DNA of 64,000 bases from Cepaea nemoralis (GCA_014155875.1 JACEFZ010026865.1:847001-911000); one strand, 5' to 3'; positions 34,075-45,859 are shown, counted from the first letter of the stretch. The notes: a model not told the origin generated them from the letters alone. Numbers and translations are program-made.

Positions 34075-34834
34075 CAGTAGTTCCCAAGCTTTTCAAGCAG
34101 AGGACCATATCTACTATTTTCGGTAGTTAAGCGGGCCACAACGTTATAAAATTATAAAAGCTGTGCAATATCATTCTTACCTTTCTTAACTTTCGTCAAC
34201 AAAATTCTAAAACTTTAAAGGCAGTCAGCGTCAGTACTACACTGCGGTCATTTTTTGGTTTAAAATCAAAAGTTCATTTAGCAATAAGTTTTAAATCAGT
34301 TTCGAAAATCGCTATTAATGTAATTAATTTACAATTGCAACTGTTCCTTCATAACCAGTTACTTAAGTTCAGATGCCAGTTAATCAATGTCTAGGCAGAA
34401 ATCTGTCGTGCCTAAAGTCATAAGCGCAGCTAGGTCACTGTCGGTGAGTCTGGAAGATTGCTTGTTTTTTTATAACGATCATTGCGGAAAATGACTGCTC
34501 GCATCTGTACGTCAAACCAAAACGACAAATGTTTCTCTTGGCGAATGAACACAAGTTTTCATATTGTTCGACAGGCAATAGTAGCCAGAATGAAATCATA
34601 TGATCAGCTGAAGGTGAAACAAGCAGCTCCAGAAATTTACATCTCAGTGTAGAATTGCATGTCAAATCAATTACTTCGTGCTGAACCATGAGCAGAGTAA
34701 ATTATCGCACGCTGACGAGGTGCTCCGAGTGCATTTTTGAAATTAAAATACATTAAATAACGAGGCCTCGCATGCCACTTTCTGACAGCTGACGGGCCAC
34801 AATTGGCCCGCGGGCCGTGGTTTGGGAACCTCTG
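34075..34834 (-). mobile_element. Decayed hAT transposon with 8-bp target duplication
   Basis: Ends are CAGTAGTTCCCAAGC and, reversed, CAGAGGTTCCCAAACC, the hAT-type terminal repeat. Flanks are ATTTACAG (34067-34074) and GTTTACAG (34835-34842), an 8-bp duplication with one change. Inside, minus-strand 34435-34640 reads LPVEQYENLCSFAKRNICRF and TYRCEQSFSAMIVIKK, the hAT C-terminal dimerisation region. The 760-base copy lacks the rest of the transposase. Confidence 0.85.
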
Positions 34835-35084
34835 GTTTACAGTATAAGCAACCATGGACTGATGTAAAAAGCATTCCACATGAAATCCACAGCTCACAGT
34901 ATCTCTCCACACACTTAACTCAGTATGCCCTACCAGTTCAACATGAGGAAAACACATAAGCAAACCATAATCGGAAACAAAAACACTCCAGAGGTCTTAA
35001 TAGCTTGAAAGCCTAAACGCCATATTGGACCGGAAGTTTTAATAAAGGCTAAGACACAAAAAGAACATAACTTACACATATCAG

Positions 35085-35175
35085 AAACAGGCAATTGCCA
35101 TTTTATGGCCACATTATGAAAAGAGAAAAACTGGAACTTATAGTGACAACTGGAAAGGCTTAAGGAAAGAAAGAT
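35085..35175 (+). mobile_element. LINE scrap
   Basis: Reads FYGHIMKREKLELIVTTGKA, the post-RT FGH motif, then a stop. The flanks 34843-35085 and 35176-35630 show nothing recognisable. Confidence 0.6.
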
Positions 35176-35631
35176 AAAGAAGACAAATGAGAGATGATTC
35201 TTGTCATCCTGCCATAGACTGGAAAGGTACGGGCACACATATGCTGTTGGAGACCACAAGGTGAGGACATAATTCTAACAAGGCACTAGTGATAATGTTG
35301 CAGGATTGAGGTAAACATCATGTATGAATAATATACATACTGTGTGTGAATAATATAACCATTTTGCATGACTAATATAACCATAGTGCATTACTAATGT
35401 AGCCACGTCAACAGAAATTAAACTTAAAACCAAACTTACAATACTTAAACTCTAACGTTAGATCAATACTACTGTATAGATCATAAGCGTACAGAACAAT
35501 TAAAACAATTATTAATCAACATGGAACATTCACTAACTGGTGCTGCACAGAATATATGAACAAAAATGGTATGACTGAATCCCCGGTGTGGGACTCATGG
35601 AGAGAGCTGAAAAAATACCAACACACCTAGA

Positions 35632-35738
35632 AAGTTAGTTGCATATCCTTTACAGGTCATCACAGTCAACCCCAGATCATTTAATTAAAAACTAATGCAA
35701 GGTGGTCTGCTGCCAAATTGCCCCAGCTATGTTTTGAA
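35632..35738 (-). mobile_element. SINE family A, internally deleted
   Basis: On + AGTTGCATATCCTTTACAGG and AACCCCAG, then a jump to GCAAGGTGGTCTGCTGCCAA. Confidence 0.7.
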
Positions 35739-35739
35739 T

Positions 35740-36055
35740 GTGGCATTCTTAGTTTACTCCAGAGGAAAGGGAACACCAATACATCTGGAACAAGACAAGC
35801 TGTAGAAGCTGCCGGATCAGCAAAGCAATGCTCTGTCTGCCTGTCTGAGCTTTGGCCCTAGACCAGTTGTCAACCAAGGCTTTGGGTCTAGTATGCCCTG
35901 CCATGACATTTAGTCATTAGGTTGCATTTCCTCACACTATGGTAAAGCTTGTATCCTCCTAAACCCAACTGCCCTCCTCTGCCCAAAGCCTTGAGCACAA
36001 TGTGGGGTGTCAGGTTTGGTGAGTGCCATTCTACATTCGGCGCTGACAGAAATCA
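35740..36055 (-). repeat. Unclassified dispersed repeat, family H
   Basis: Reverse copy of 32045-32350: TTTACTCCAGAGGAAAGGGA at one end, CACAATGTGGGGTGTCAGGT at the other. Confidence 0.6.
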
Positions 36056-36121
36056 GGTAGTATCATCTATTGTCATACGGTAGTTTAATCACATCTGACT
36101 TAGACCTGACTTACAATTAAT

Positions 36122-36205
36122 TAATGAATAAAGAAATGAATGAATGAATGAATGAATGAGTGAATAAATGAACAAGTGTAATGAACAAATGAATGAATGA
36201 ATAAT
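36122..36205. repeat. ATGA/GAAT tetranucleotide microsatellite
   Basis: Runs of GAATGAATGAATGA with drift, just downstream of the exon 6 donor. Confidence 0.85.
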
Positions 36206-36226
36206 TTTACAACAAAAGTAACTTAC

Positions 36227-36415
36227 TAGTACATAATCCCAGGAACAGTATCTCGAGGTAAGTCCCTCCAATCGAAAATCATTAAATGTCAGCGTTACTC
36301 TCCTATCCAAAGGCACAGTGATGTCCCAGGTACATAACCTCAATGTGGGGGTACTGATTGGGATAATTGGGAGATGTGATTACTCCAGTTGGGGTGTTCA
36401 GCTGTCCGCCACATT
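36227..36415 (-). CDS. CUBN: CUB exon 6: first half of CUB-d, with a one-base frameshift
   Basis: Acceptor TTTGTTGCAG, donor TACTA|GTAAGT. The first part reads ECGGQLNT and TSPNYPNQYP in one frame; the rest reads LCTWDITVPLDRR and RYCSWDYVL in the next frame. The shift falls in five G on the + strand at 36347-36351. With four G the exon would be 188 bases, phases 1 to 0, and both halves would be in one frame, matching exon 7. As written, translation meets a stop soon after. A homopolymer sequencing error is the simplest explanation; a real null allele or edited site is possible. Confidence 0.85.
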
Positions 36416-36454
36416 CTGCAACAAACAAAGTGAAGAATTATGTAAATACCCAAA

Positions 36455-36712
36455 TAACATTTCATTGGTTGGCGAGTGGTGTCATATTTGTCCAGATAAC
36501 ATTTCATTGGTTGGCGAGTGGTGTCATATTTGTCAAGATAACATTTCATTGGTTGGCGAGTGGTGTCATATTTGTCCAGATAACATTTCATTGGTTGGCG
36601 AGTGGTGTCATATTTGTCCAGATAACATTTCATTGGTTGGCGAGCGGTGTCATATTTGTCCAGATAACATTTCATTGGTTGGTGAGTGTTGTCATATTTG
36701 TCCAGATTACAT
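36455..36712. repeat. 42-bp minisatellite, about 6 copies
   Basis: The unit core is AACATTTCATTGGTTGGCGA, 42 bases, starting some 40 bases upstream of the exon 6 acceptor. Frames on both strands stay open because 42 is a multiple of 3. Confidence 0.9.
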
Positions 36713-36714
36713 TT

Positions 36715-37012
36715 TTTCTTGTTCGATCGCTTTGAACTCATGTGCAGGCCATACATAAGTTACTGCACTAGTGCACTGGACTCATTTTTGCATGTGGATT
36801 AGCTTTCCCTATTACCAGTGTCCCTCGCCATCAGGGGAACCCACTCAGACTTCTGAGGTACTTGTAATTTACATTCCAAAGTCAAGGAAAAGAATTAAAC
36901 ATTTTAGTCCAACTGACTGGTGTAGGGGTTGAACCCGCTACCTCAGCATCAGCTCACCGGATGTGTAAGAACAAGTGCTTATACCCATTCAGCCATGACG
37001 ACCTCCAGATTT
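36715..37012 (-). mobile_element. tRNA-derived SINE, family D
   Basis: The minus strand has GTCGTCATGGCTGAATGGGT (A box) and GCGGGTTCAACCCC (B box), then the family body with AATTACAAGTACCTCAGAAG. Confidence 0.8.
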
Positions 37013-37585
37013 TACAGCTTAGATGTAACTGCTTATAAAGTGAGATTTATGGCAAAGTGGGAAAAGCCATCTGGTTTGTGCTCGGAAGGTCATGTGTTCA
37101 TGTTGAGACTGTCATTGGGTTTGCGAGGGCAGTGTTTTTGGAGATCCCTGTCTTTAATGTTATATGTCCTTCTTCATGTTGGTCAGACTGAACCACACCA
37201 CCCAGGACCTATGTCTTGCAATATTATTCTTTCTAATTCACTATGACGTTCATTTCAGCCAAAATTAGGTTGCAGTGTCAACAAAGATGGTGGAATAGAT
37301 AACTATATCAGAATAAGAATACAGAAAGCCAGAGCAGATTTTATAACAATAGGAAATTTGTGGAGGACAACAGAAATTAACCTCAACACACAACTTTATT
37401 CAATTCTAATGTTAAATCATTATTGCTAGTATGGATTACAAACACGGAGAACAATAAAAACTGTTACAAATAAATGACAAATACTCACTAATTGGGGCCT
37501 ACGCAAAATAGAAGGAATAAAATGGTAGGACAAAATAAACCAATGTGGAGCTCGTGGAGAGAACTAAACAAATACCAATGAACCA
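37013..37585. other. Intron sequence without a clear feature
   Basis: A + frame of 105 codons at 36929-37246 crosses the SINE and is not convincing. No exon signals found. Confidence 0.4.
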
Positions 37586-37589
37586 AGAG

Positions 37590-39385
37590 GTGAGGAACGG
37601 ATGCTGGTGTTGGATAGACCATACATGGAGGACACATGGAAGAACGGATGCTGGTGTTGGATAGACCATACATGGAGGACACGTGGAAGAACAGATGCTG
37701 GTGTTGGATAGACCAGACATGGAGGACACGTGGAAGAATGGATGCTGGTGTTGGATAGACCATACATGGAGGACACCTGGAAGAACGGATGCTGGTGTTG
37801 GATAGACCATACATGGAGGACAACTGGAAGAACGGATGCTGGTGTTGGATAGACCATACATGGAGGACACCTGGAAGAACGGATGCTGGTGTTTGATAGA
37901 CCGTGCATGGAGGACACCTGGAAGAATGGATGCTGGTGTTGGATAGACCGTACATGGAGGACACCTGGAAGAACGGATGCTGGTGTTGGATAGACCATAC
38001 ATGGAGGACACCTGGAAGAACGGATGCTGGTGTTGGATAGACCATACATGGAGGACACCTGGAAGAACGGATGCTGGTTTTGGATAGACCATACATGGAG
38101 GACATGTGGAAGAACGGATGCTGGTGTTGGATAGACCATACATGGAGGACACCTGGAAGAATGATGCTGGTGTTAGATAGACCATACATGGAGGACACCT
38201 GGAAGAACGGATGCTGGTGTTGGATAGACCATACATGGAGGACACCTGGAAGAACGGATGCTGGTTTTGGATAGACCATACATGGAGGACATGTGGAAGA
38301 ACGGATGCTGGTGTTGGATAGACCATACATGGAGGACACCTGGAAGAACAGATGCAGGTGTTGGATTGACCATACATGGAGGACACCTGGAAGAACGGAT
38401 ACTAGTGTTGGATAGACCATACATGGAGGACACCTGGAAGAACGGATGCTGGTGTTGGATAGACCATACATGGAGGACATGTGGAAGAACGGATGCTGGT
38501 GTTGGATAGACCATACATGGAGGACATGTGGAAGAACGGATGCTGGTGTTGGATAGACCATACATGGAGGACATCTGGAAGAACGGATGCTGGTGTTGGA
38601 TAGACCATACATGGAGGACACCTGGAAGAACGGATGCTGGTGTTGGATAGACCATACATGGAGGACACCTGGAAGAACGGATGCTGGTGTTGGATAGACC
38701 ATACATGCAGGACACCTGGAAGAACGGATGCTGGTGTTGGATAGACCATACATGGAGGACACCTGGAAGAACGGATGCTGGTGTTGGATAGACCATACAT
38801 GGAGGACACCTGGAAGAACGGATGCTGGTGTTGGATAGACCATACATGGAGGACACCTGGAAGAACGGATACTGATGTTGGATAGACCATACATGGAGGA
38901 CACCTGGAAGAACGGATTCTGGTTTTGGATAGACCATACATGGAGAACATGTGGAAGAACGGATGCTGGTGTTGGATAGACCATACATGGAGGACACCTG
39001 GAAGAACGGATGCAGGTGTTGGATTGACCACACATGGAGGACACCTGGAAGAACGGATGCTGGTGTTGGATAGACCATACATGGAGGACACCTGGAAGAA
39101 CGGATGCTGGTGTTGGATAGACCATACATGGAGGACATGTGGAAGAACGGATGCTGGTGTTGGATAGACCATACATGGAGGACACCTGGAAGAATGGATG
39201 CTGGTGTTGGATAGACCATACATGGAGGACACCTGGAAGAACGGATGCTGGTGTTGGATAGACCATACATGGAGGACACCTGGAAGAACGGATGCTGGTG
39301 TTGGATAGACCATACATGGAGGACACCTGGAAGAACGGATGCTGGTGTTGGATAGACCATACATGGAGGAAACTTGGAAGTAGAT
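37590..39385. repeat. 47-bp minisatellite, about 38 copies
   Basis: The unit core is GATGCTGGTGTTGGATAGAC, 47 bases. Variants: ACACCTGG or ACATGTGG, and TGGTTTTGG for TGGTGTTGG. 47 is not a multiple of 3 and the minus strand of the unit lacks stops, so all three minus frames remain open (up to 650 codons); these are not genes. A larger period is suggested by repeated runs of the rarer variants near 38060-38350 and 38920-39030. The array passes into LINE sequence at 39385. Confidence 0.95.
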
Positions 39386-39399
39386 CACTGGAAAAGTCT

Positions 39400-39870
39400 T
39401 TTTCTGGATCATGCAGGAAAAAAGAAACAGAGGAAGACATAAAATCTCAAGGAGAAGAGAAGTAGAAACAGAAACGAACATTATAGGAAGGTCATGGACA
39501 CACCTGCAAGGGATAGCTAAAGACTTCTGGTGTCATTTATTTACTCACTGTCCTGAGACGAATGTTGCGTGGACTGCCAGAGTAACTAACAACGATTGTC
39601 TGGAAGAGGCTAATGAAACTAGAACATTATACACATCTACAAGAAAGAGATAAACAGCATCGTTTTGGTCATGTGATGAGAAGAGAGGCATTGAAGAATA
39701 TCATGACAACTGGAAAGATCAGTGGGAAAAGAGGCAGACACAGATCAAAAGAAATGATGCTGGATGGACTGAGACTGTGGTATAGAGAAATATCAAGAGA
39801 TGCAGAGAACCAGGGAACGTGATCTGTGGAAAGACATGAACATCTATGCCAGCTGGCAAGCCACATAATG
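39400..39870 (+). mobile_element. LINE C-terminal fragment next to the 47-bp array
   Basis: Reads RSWTHLQGIAKDF, then TNVAWTARVTNNDCLEEANE, HRFGHVMRREALKNIMTTGK and EMMLDGLRLWYREIS, closely related to 7540-7965, with frame breaks. Confidence 0.72.
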
Positions 39871-39949
39871 ATGATGACTCATTGTACGTCTACCATTTTA
39901 AAGCTGTCTGTCATCTACTCCCTATAATATCTTGCAGTGTAGGGCAGTG

Positions 39950-40135
39950 GGGTTGGCTGGGAGGGGTCCTGAGGAATTAAGGCCGCCTGGCTCTTGCAGT
40001 CGCCACGAACTGTGCAGGTTAGGGTTTTCATATTGCCCCAACAGAAAAAAGCCAACCTTACGGAGGACTTGAAGCTGGGTCTTCCAAAGGAGAACCCGGC
40101 ATTCTAGCTGCTCGGCCAGCTGCTCCTCACAATTG
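39950..40135 (-). mobile_element. tRNA-derived SINE, family B
   Basis: On the minus strand AGCTGGCCGAGCAGCTAGAA (A box) and a decayed B box (CCAGCTTCAAGTCC), then the same body as 8170-8375. Confidence 0.75.
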
Positions 40136-40261
40136 TAAAGCAGTTGCATAAATTTTATCAAACATAACATGGGCACCATTTGGAAGCTATTATTCTTTAA
40201 CATTTCAAAATTAACACACAAGTGTTTCTAAAAACAGGCATCAAAAGTTACAAAGGAAAAA

Positions 40262-40416
40262 CGTAGACATGTTGACATAACAAAAATGTAGACATGTTGA
40301 CATAACAAAAACGTAGACATGTTGACATAACAAAAACGTAGACATGTTGACATAACAAAAACGTAGACATGTTGACATAACAAAAACGTAGACATGTTGA
40401 CATAACAAAAACGTAG
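40262..40416. repeat. 25-bp minisatellite, 6-7 copies
   Basis: Core GTAGACATGTTGACATAACA plus AAAAC. Confidence 0.9.
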
Positions 40417-40496
40417 AAAAATCAGTCATGATCAAAAATGATGCATCTTCACTCCTGTGTCACCTGATGCGCTTTGTAATATTTCTGTCATGCTGT

Positions 40497-40905
40497 CTAC
40501 AAACAGTCTACAAACAACCAGTCTACAAACAAACAGTCTACAAACAAACAGTCTACAAACAATCTACAGACAAACAGTCTACAAACAACCAGTCAACAAA
40601 CAAAAATCTACAGACAGTCTACAGTCTACAAACAACCAGTCTAAAAACAACCAGTCTACAAACAATCTACAAACAAACAGTCTACAAACAAACAGTCTAC
40701 AAACAATCTATAAACAAACAATCTACAAAGTCTACAAACAAACTGTCTACAAACAATCACAAAGTAAGTCTACAAACAATTTACAAACAGTCTACAAACA
40801 ATCTAAAAACAAACAGTCTACAAACAAACAGTCTACAAACAACCAGTCTACAAACAAACAGTCTACAAACAAACAATCTACAAACAGTCTACAAACAGCT
40901 TACTT
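40497..40905. repeat. 12-bp-based repeat (GTCTACAAACAA)
   Basis: Words CTACAAACAA joined by ACAGT, CCAGT or direct, with irregular spacing. Lys/Gln/Thr-rich frames here are artefacts. Confidence 0.9.
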
Positions 40906-40914
40906 CTCCTTTCA

Positions 40915-41035
40915 TCCTGTATTCCCTATTGGGCAAAGGGCCTCAACCAAGTCATTCTAAGCCCTCTTATCCCTAGCTATCCCATGCTGCCCTTCCATTG
41001 TCCTCATCGTATTAGCTCTAACATCGCAGGTGCCA
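40915..41035 (-). mobile_element. LINE C-terminal scrap
   Basis: The minus strand reads NTMRTMEGQHGIARDKRA, related to 140-330. The following 41036-41224 shows nothing recognisable. Confidence 0.5.
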
Positions 41036-41224
41036 ATTATGGACAACATTTCCCTAGGTGAAAGAAAGCTTGCGGCTTTCACCATATCGCTCAATATCTC
41101 TTTTAGAGAAGCATTCTTTCCATTTGGTTGTTATTTTATCTTTATCTTTGTTTGTACTTGTTCATGATTGGTTGTATTCTGCAGCGACTTCCATTGAATA
41201 GGAAAGCCAGCTCCACATCCAATC

Positions 41225-42500
41225 CTCCTGATTTGTATGATAGGTGACAGTGTTACTATTCTTAGCTTTCCCTTAGGGTATCATTAACACATGGGCGGAG
41301 CTTCCTTAGCCACTTCTTATGGCATGTATGGTAGGTGACAGTGTTACTATTCTTAGCTTTCCCTTAGTGTATCATTAACACATGGGCGGAGCTTCCTTAG
41401 CCGCTTCTTATGGCATGTATGGTAGGTGACAGTGTTACTATTCTTAGCTTTCCCTTAGGGTATCATTAACACATGGGCGGAGCTTCCTTAGCCGCTTCTT
41501 ATGGCATGTATGGTAGGTGACAGTGTTACTATTCTTAGCTTTCCCTTAGGGTACCATTAACACATGGGCGGAGCTTCCTTAGCCGCTTCTTATGGCATGT
41601 ATGGTAGGTGACAGTGTTACTATTCTTAGCTTTCCCTTAGGGTATCATTAACACATGGGCGGAGCTTCCTTAGCCGCTTCTTATGGCATGTATGGTAGGT
41701 GACAGTGTTACTATTCTTAGCTTTCCCTTAGGGTATCATTAACACATGGGCGGAGCTTCCTTAGCCGCTTCTTATGGCATGTATGGTAGGTGACAGTGTT
41801 ACTATTCTTAGCTTTCCCTTAGTGTATCATTAACACATGGGCGGAGCTTCCTTAGCCGCTTCTTATGGCATGTATGGTAGGTGACAGTGTTACTATTCTT
41901 AGCTTTCCCTTAGGGTATCATTAACACATGGGCGGAGCTTCCTTAGCCGCTTCTTATGGCGTGTATGGTAGGTGACAGTGTTACCATTCTTAGCTTTCCC
42001 TTAGGGTACCATTAACACATGGGCGGAGCTTCCTTAGCCACTTCTTATGGCATGTATAGTGTTACCATTCTTAGCTTTCCCTTAGGGTATCATTAACACA
42101 TGGGCGGAGCTTCCTTAGCCACTTCTTATGGCATGTATAGTGTTACCATTCTTAGCTTTCCCTTAGGGTATCATTAACACATGGGCGGAGCTTCCTTAGC
42201 CGCTTCTTATGGCATGTATGATAGGTGACAGTGTTACCATTCTTAGCTTTCCCTTAGGGTATCATTAACACATGGGCGGAGCTTCCTTAGCCGCTTCTTA
42301 TGGCATGTATGGTAGGTGACAGTGTTACTATTCTTAGCTTTCCCTTAGGGTATCATTAACACATGGGCGGAGCTTCCTTAGCCGCTTCTTATGGCATGTA
42401 TGGTAGGTGACAGTGTTACTATTCTTAGCTTTCCCTTAGGGTACCATTAACATATGGGCGGAGCTTCATTAGCCACATCTTATGGCATGTATTGTATGAG
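41225..42500. repeat. 91-bp minisatellite, about 14 copies
   Basis: The unit core is GGGCGGAGCTTCCTTAGCCG, 91 bases; two neighbouring copies near 42050 and 42130 lack a GGTAGGTGACA stretch. Lies downstream of exon 5 in the intron; the last copy decays just before the G run at 42554-42571. Confidence 0.95.
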
Positions 42501-42602
42501 ACAGTGTTACTATTATTATATTTCCTTTAGGGTCGTGGTAACACACAGGCACAGGGGGGGGGGGGGGGGGGCTACAAAGAGTGACAACAGAAATGGACTT
42601 AC

Positions 42603-42950
42603 CTTCAACGCTGGCTTGGAAAACCAGCCGAAAGCCAGTGTCTGTCACAGAACCATCAGATCGAAATCTAATGAAAGCCATGGTATCGGATGTTTCAAGT
42701 GAACTCGGATATCGAAACCCGCAGTTTTGGAACAGAATTGTATCTGTAGAATTTCCATCTCGGATCTCTAGCCAGTCTTTTGTGCAATTTGGCGATGATT
42801 GAAGTCTGAATTCTGTGATGTTAATGCGCAGGAAGTGACCAACTGGGCCGGTGATGGTCCACTCGCAGTCAAGGTTGTTGCCATAGTTTGCAGGATTGTT
42901 TGGACTTGAAATGACTCCATTGGCTGCTATGATACGACCTCCACAGGTTG
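42603..42950 (-). CDS. CUBN: CUB exon 5: complete CUB-c in one exon
   Basis: Acceptor CTGTACCCAG, donor GTTGAAG|GTAAGT, phases 1 to 1 (348 bases, about 116 residues). All four cysteines are in this exon: TCGGR, LDCEW, PNCTKDWLEIRDG and QNCGF, followed by FRSDGSVTDTGFRLVF. It is the only domain here without an internal intron. A phase 1-1 exon holding a whole domain can be duplicated or skipped without changing frame. A run of 18 G lies 32 bases downstream of the donor (42554-42571). Confidence 0.95.
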
Positions 42951-42959
42951 CTGGGTACA

Positions 42960-43268
42960 GGAAGTAGTTTTATGTAAAATAAATTGTTCTGACAACAGTA
43001 ATATACATGAGGAAATTGTGCATGTAAATATATTTCTGAGTTGCTGAATACCTGTTATTAACTGATTCAGTATCAAACAAAAAGTATGTTTGGACAAAAC
43101 ATGGTATGCAATTAAATGAACAAGTATTAAAATGTAGATTTCTGTTCAATGAGCATTGAAATTGCGGAAGATACTACGAAACAAAACAAATAACATGATG
43201 GCCCCAGCATGGCAATATATCATCCTTCTGTTCAAATGGGAGGTCCCATTTGGTGGTATAGTATCCTT
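42960..43268. other. Intron sequence without a clear feature
   Basis: AT-rich, no element or exon recognised. Confidence 0.4.
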
Positions 43269-43269
43269 C

Positions 43270-43800
43270 AGCTTTGAATCAATTAATATCAGCAGATGGA
43301 AGATGTATTCAGGAAGTTAGATGTAGAACAGCCCAGGTAAAGGCAACATTTCACAAGGCATAGAACATTCTCTGCAATTTATTTTTGTCAATCGAGGTAA
43401 GGAAACGAGTTCTTAAGAGCTCTATTCACCCAATCCTGATGTACGGAAACAAATCATGGACAATTAGCAGACAAGTGAGGAATCATGTGGAAGCTGCAGA
43501 AATGTGGTTTCATAGAAGAATGAGAACACCGAGGATTGATTGAAAGAGCAATGAAGATGTCTTGCAAGACACTAACTCACAAAAATAATTGGTTACTCAC
43601 TTCAGAAAAGGACAGTCCACATGTTTTTTTGGGCATGTCATGAGGAGGGGAAAGCTGGAGTATGATGTCACAATATAAAGGATGGAGGGGAGGCATGCAG
43701 GGGGAGGCCAAAATGTTGGACAGTTTGACATCACAGCATCGTGGAACATCAGTATAAAAAAATACTGGCAGCACATGAGACAGAGGGCTGTGGATAGATA
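43270..43800 (+). mobile_element. LINE RT fragment that gave rise to the adjoining array
   Basis: Reads VRKRVLKSSIHPILMYGNKS, RQVRNHVEAAEMWFHRRM, FFGHVMRRGKLEYDVT, then KYWQHMRQRAVDRYDHQC and a stop. It is the C-terminal third of a LINE ORF2 with frame breaks. Its last bases (43760-43830) are the first unit of the 73-bp array. Confidence 0.75.
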
Positions 43801-45394
43801 TGATCACCAGTGCCACCTAGCATGAACTCTAAGAATATTGGCAGCACATGAGATAGAGAGCTGTGGACAGATATGATCACCAGTGCCACCCAGCATGAAC
43901 TCTAAGAATATTGGCAGCACATGAGATAGAGGGCTGTGGATAGATATGATCACCTGTGCCACCCAGCATGAACTCTAAGAATATTGGCAGCACATGAGAT
44001 AGAGGGCTGTGGACAGATATGATCACCAGGGCCACGCAGCATGAACTCTAAGAATATTGGCAGCACATGAGACAGAGGGCTGTGGACAGATATGATCACC
44101 AGTGCCACCCAGCATGAACTCTAAGAATATTGGCAGCACATGAGATAGAGGGCTGTGGACAGATATGATCACCAGTGCCACCCAGCATGAACTCTAAGAA
44201 TATTGGCAGCACATGAGATAGAGGGCTGTGGACAGATATGATCACCAGTGCCACCCAGCATGAACTCTAAGAATATTGGCAGCACATGAGACAGAGGGCT
44301 GTGGACAGATATGATCACCAGTGCCACCCAGCATAAGAAGATTGGCAGCACATGAGATAGAGGGCTGTGGACAGATATGATCACCAGGGCCACCCAGCAT
44401 GAACTCTAAGAAGATTGGCAGCACATGAGATAGAGGGCTGTGGACAGATATGATCACCAGTGCCACCCAGCATAAGAAGATTGGCAGCACATGAGACAGA
44501 GGGCTGTGGACAGATATGATCACCAGTGCCACCCAGCATAAGAAGATTGGCAGTACATGAGACAGAGGGCTGTGGATAGATATGATCACCAGTGCCACCC
44601 AGCATAAGAAGATTGGCAGCACATGAGACAGAGGGCTGTGGATAGATATGATCACCAGTGCCACCCAGCATAAGAAGATTGGCAGCACATGAGACAGAGG
44701 GCTGTGGATAGATATGATCACCAGTGCCACCCAGCATGAACTCTAAGAAGATTGGCAGCACATGAGACAGAGGGCTGTGGACAGATATGACCACCAGTGC
44801 CACCCAGCATGAACTCTAAGAATATTGGCAGCACATGAGATAGAAGGCTGTGGACAGATATGATCACCAGTGCCACCCAGCATGAACTCTAAGAAGATTG
44901 GCAGCACATGAGATAGAGGGCTGTGGATAGATATGATCACCTGTGCCACCCAGCATGAACTCTAAGAAGATTGGCAGCACATGAGATAGAGGGCTGTGGA
45001 TAGATATGATCACCAGTGCCACACAGCATGAACTCTAAGAAGATTGGCAGCACATGAGACAGAGGGCTGTGGACAGATATGACCACCAGTGCCACCCAGC
45101 ATGAACTCTAAGAATATTGGCAGCACATGAGACAGAGGGCTGTGGACAGATATGATCACCAGTGCCACCCAGCATGAACTCTAAGAATATTGGCAGCACA
45201 TGAGATAGAGGGCTGTGGACAGATATGATCACCAGTGCCACCCAGCATGAACTCTAAGAATATTGGCAGCACATGAGATAGAGGGCTGTGGACAGATATG
45301 ATCACCAGTGCCACCCAGCATAAGAAGATTGGCAGCACATGAGACAGAGGGCTGTGGACAGATATGATCACCAGTGCCACACAGCATGAACTAT
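43765..45394. repeat. 73/64-bp minisatellite derived from a LINE tail, about 23 copies
   Basis: The unit core is GCAGCACATGAGATAGAGGG plus ACAGATATGATCACCAGTGC. The short form lacks GAACTCTAA-type bases. The first unit is the end of the LINE ORF2 immediately to the left, so the array grew from it. Open minus frames (HSPLSHVLPIFL-type) are artefacts. Confidence 0.93.
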
Positions 45395-45409
45395 ACATAT
45401 ACACCAATC

Positions 45410-45700
45410 AATCAATCAGGTGCCGTCTCCACAATGAAGGTTGCCTGTAATGGATCTCCAATACTGTCTGTCTCTTGCCCTGACTGTACATTTTTTCAGG
45501 CTGATATTCGTCCATCTCTTGATGTTATCTTCCCACTTGTATCATTGTCTACCTCTTGCTTGCTTGCCCTCAACCTTGCCACACATACATGTGACCGTCC
45601 ATATAAATGGTTGCATGTGTATCTCCTGCCATGTGAAGTACATGTGAAGGTGCCTTTTACATTCATACATGAAGGGATCACCTGTTGTTGAAATAAATGT
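45410..45700 (-). mobile_element. LINE C-terminal fragment
   Basis: The minus strand reads VEGKQARGRQ, a stop, YKWEDNIKRWTNISL and RARDRQYWRSI, the RGRQ-xW-D-I...DR-xWR tail of a LINE ORF2. The upstream 45700-45860 part is not recognised. Confidence 0.7.
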
Positions 45701-45859
45701 GGCTGATGAGGCTGTGCACTGCGCCCTCAGTTGGATAAGATGACTTGAACTGTCTACGACACAATATTCACCATTTGTTGCTATACGTATGATTTCATGT
45801 TGTGGTAGCCGCATTGCTGATTGAAGGTAAACCTGACAGCAACAACTTAACAACAACCC

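Noticed and set aside
37488..39481. Minus frames of 191 to 650 codons over the 47-bp array
   Set aside because: Same cause as above; all three phases are open.
45542..45856. Minus ORF of 104 codons near 45.7 kb as a CUB exon
   Set aside because: It lacks CGG and DYL motifs, and its C-terminal part is LINE sequence; the phases of exons 4 and 5 join directly without it.
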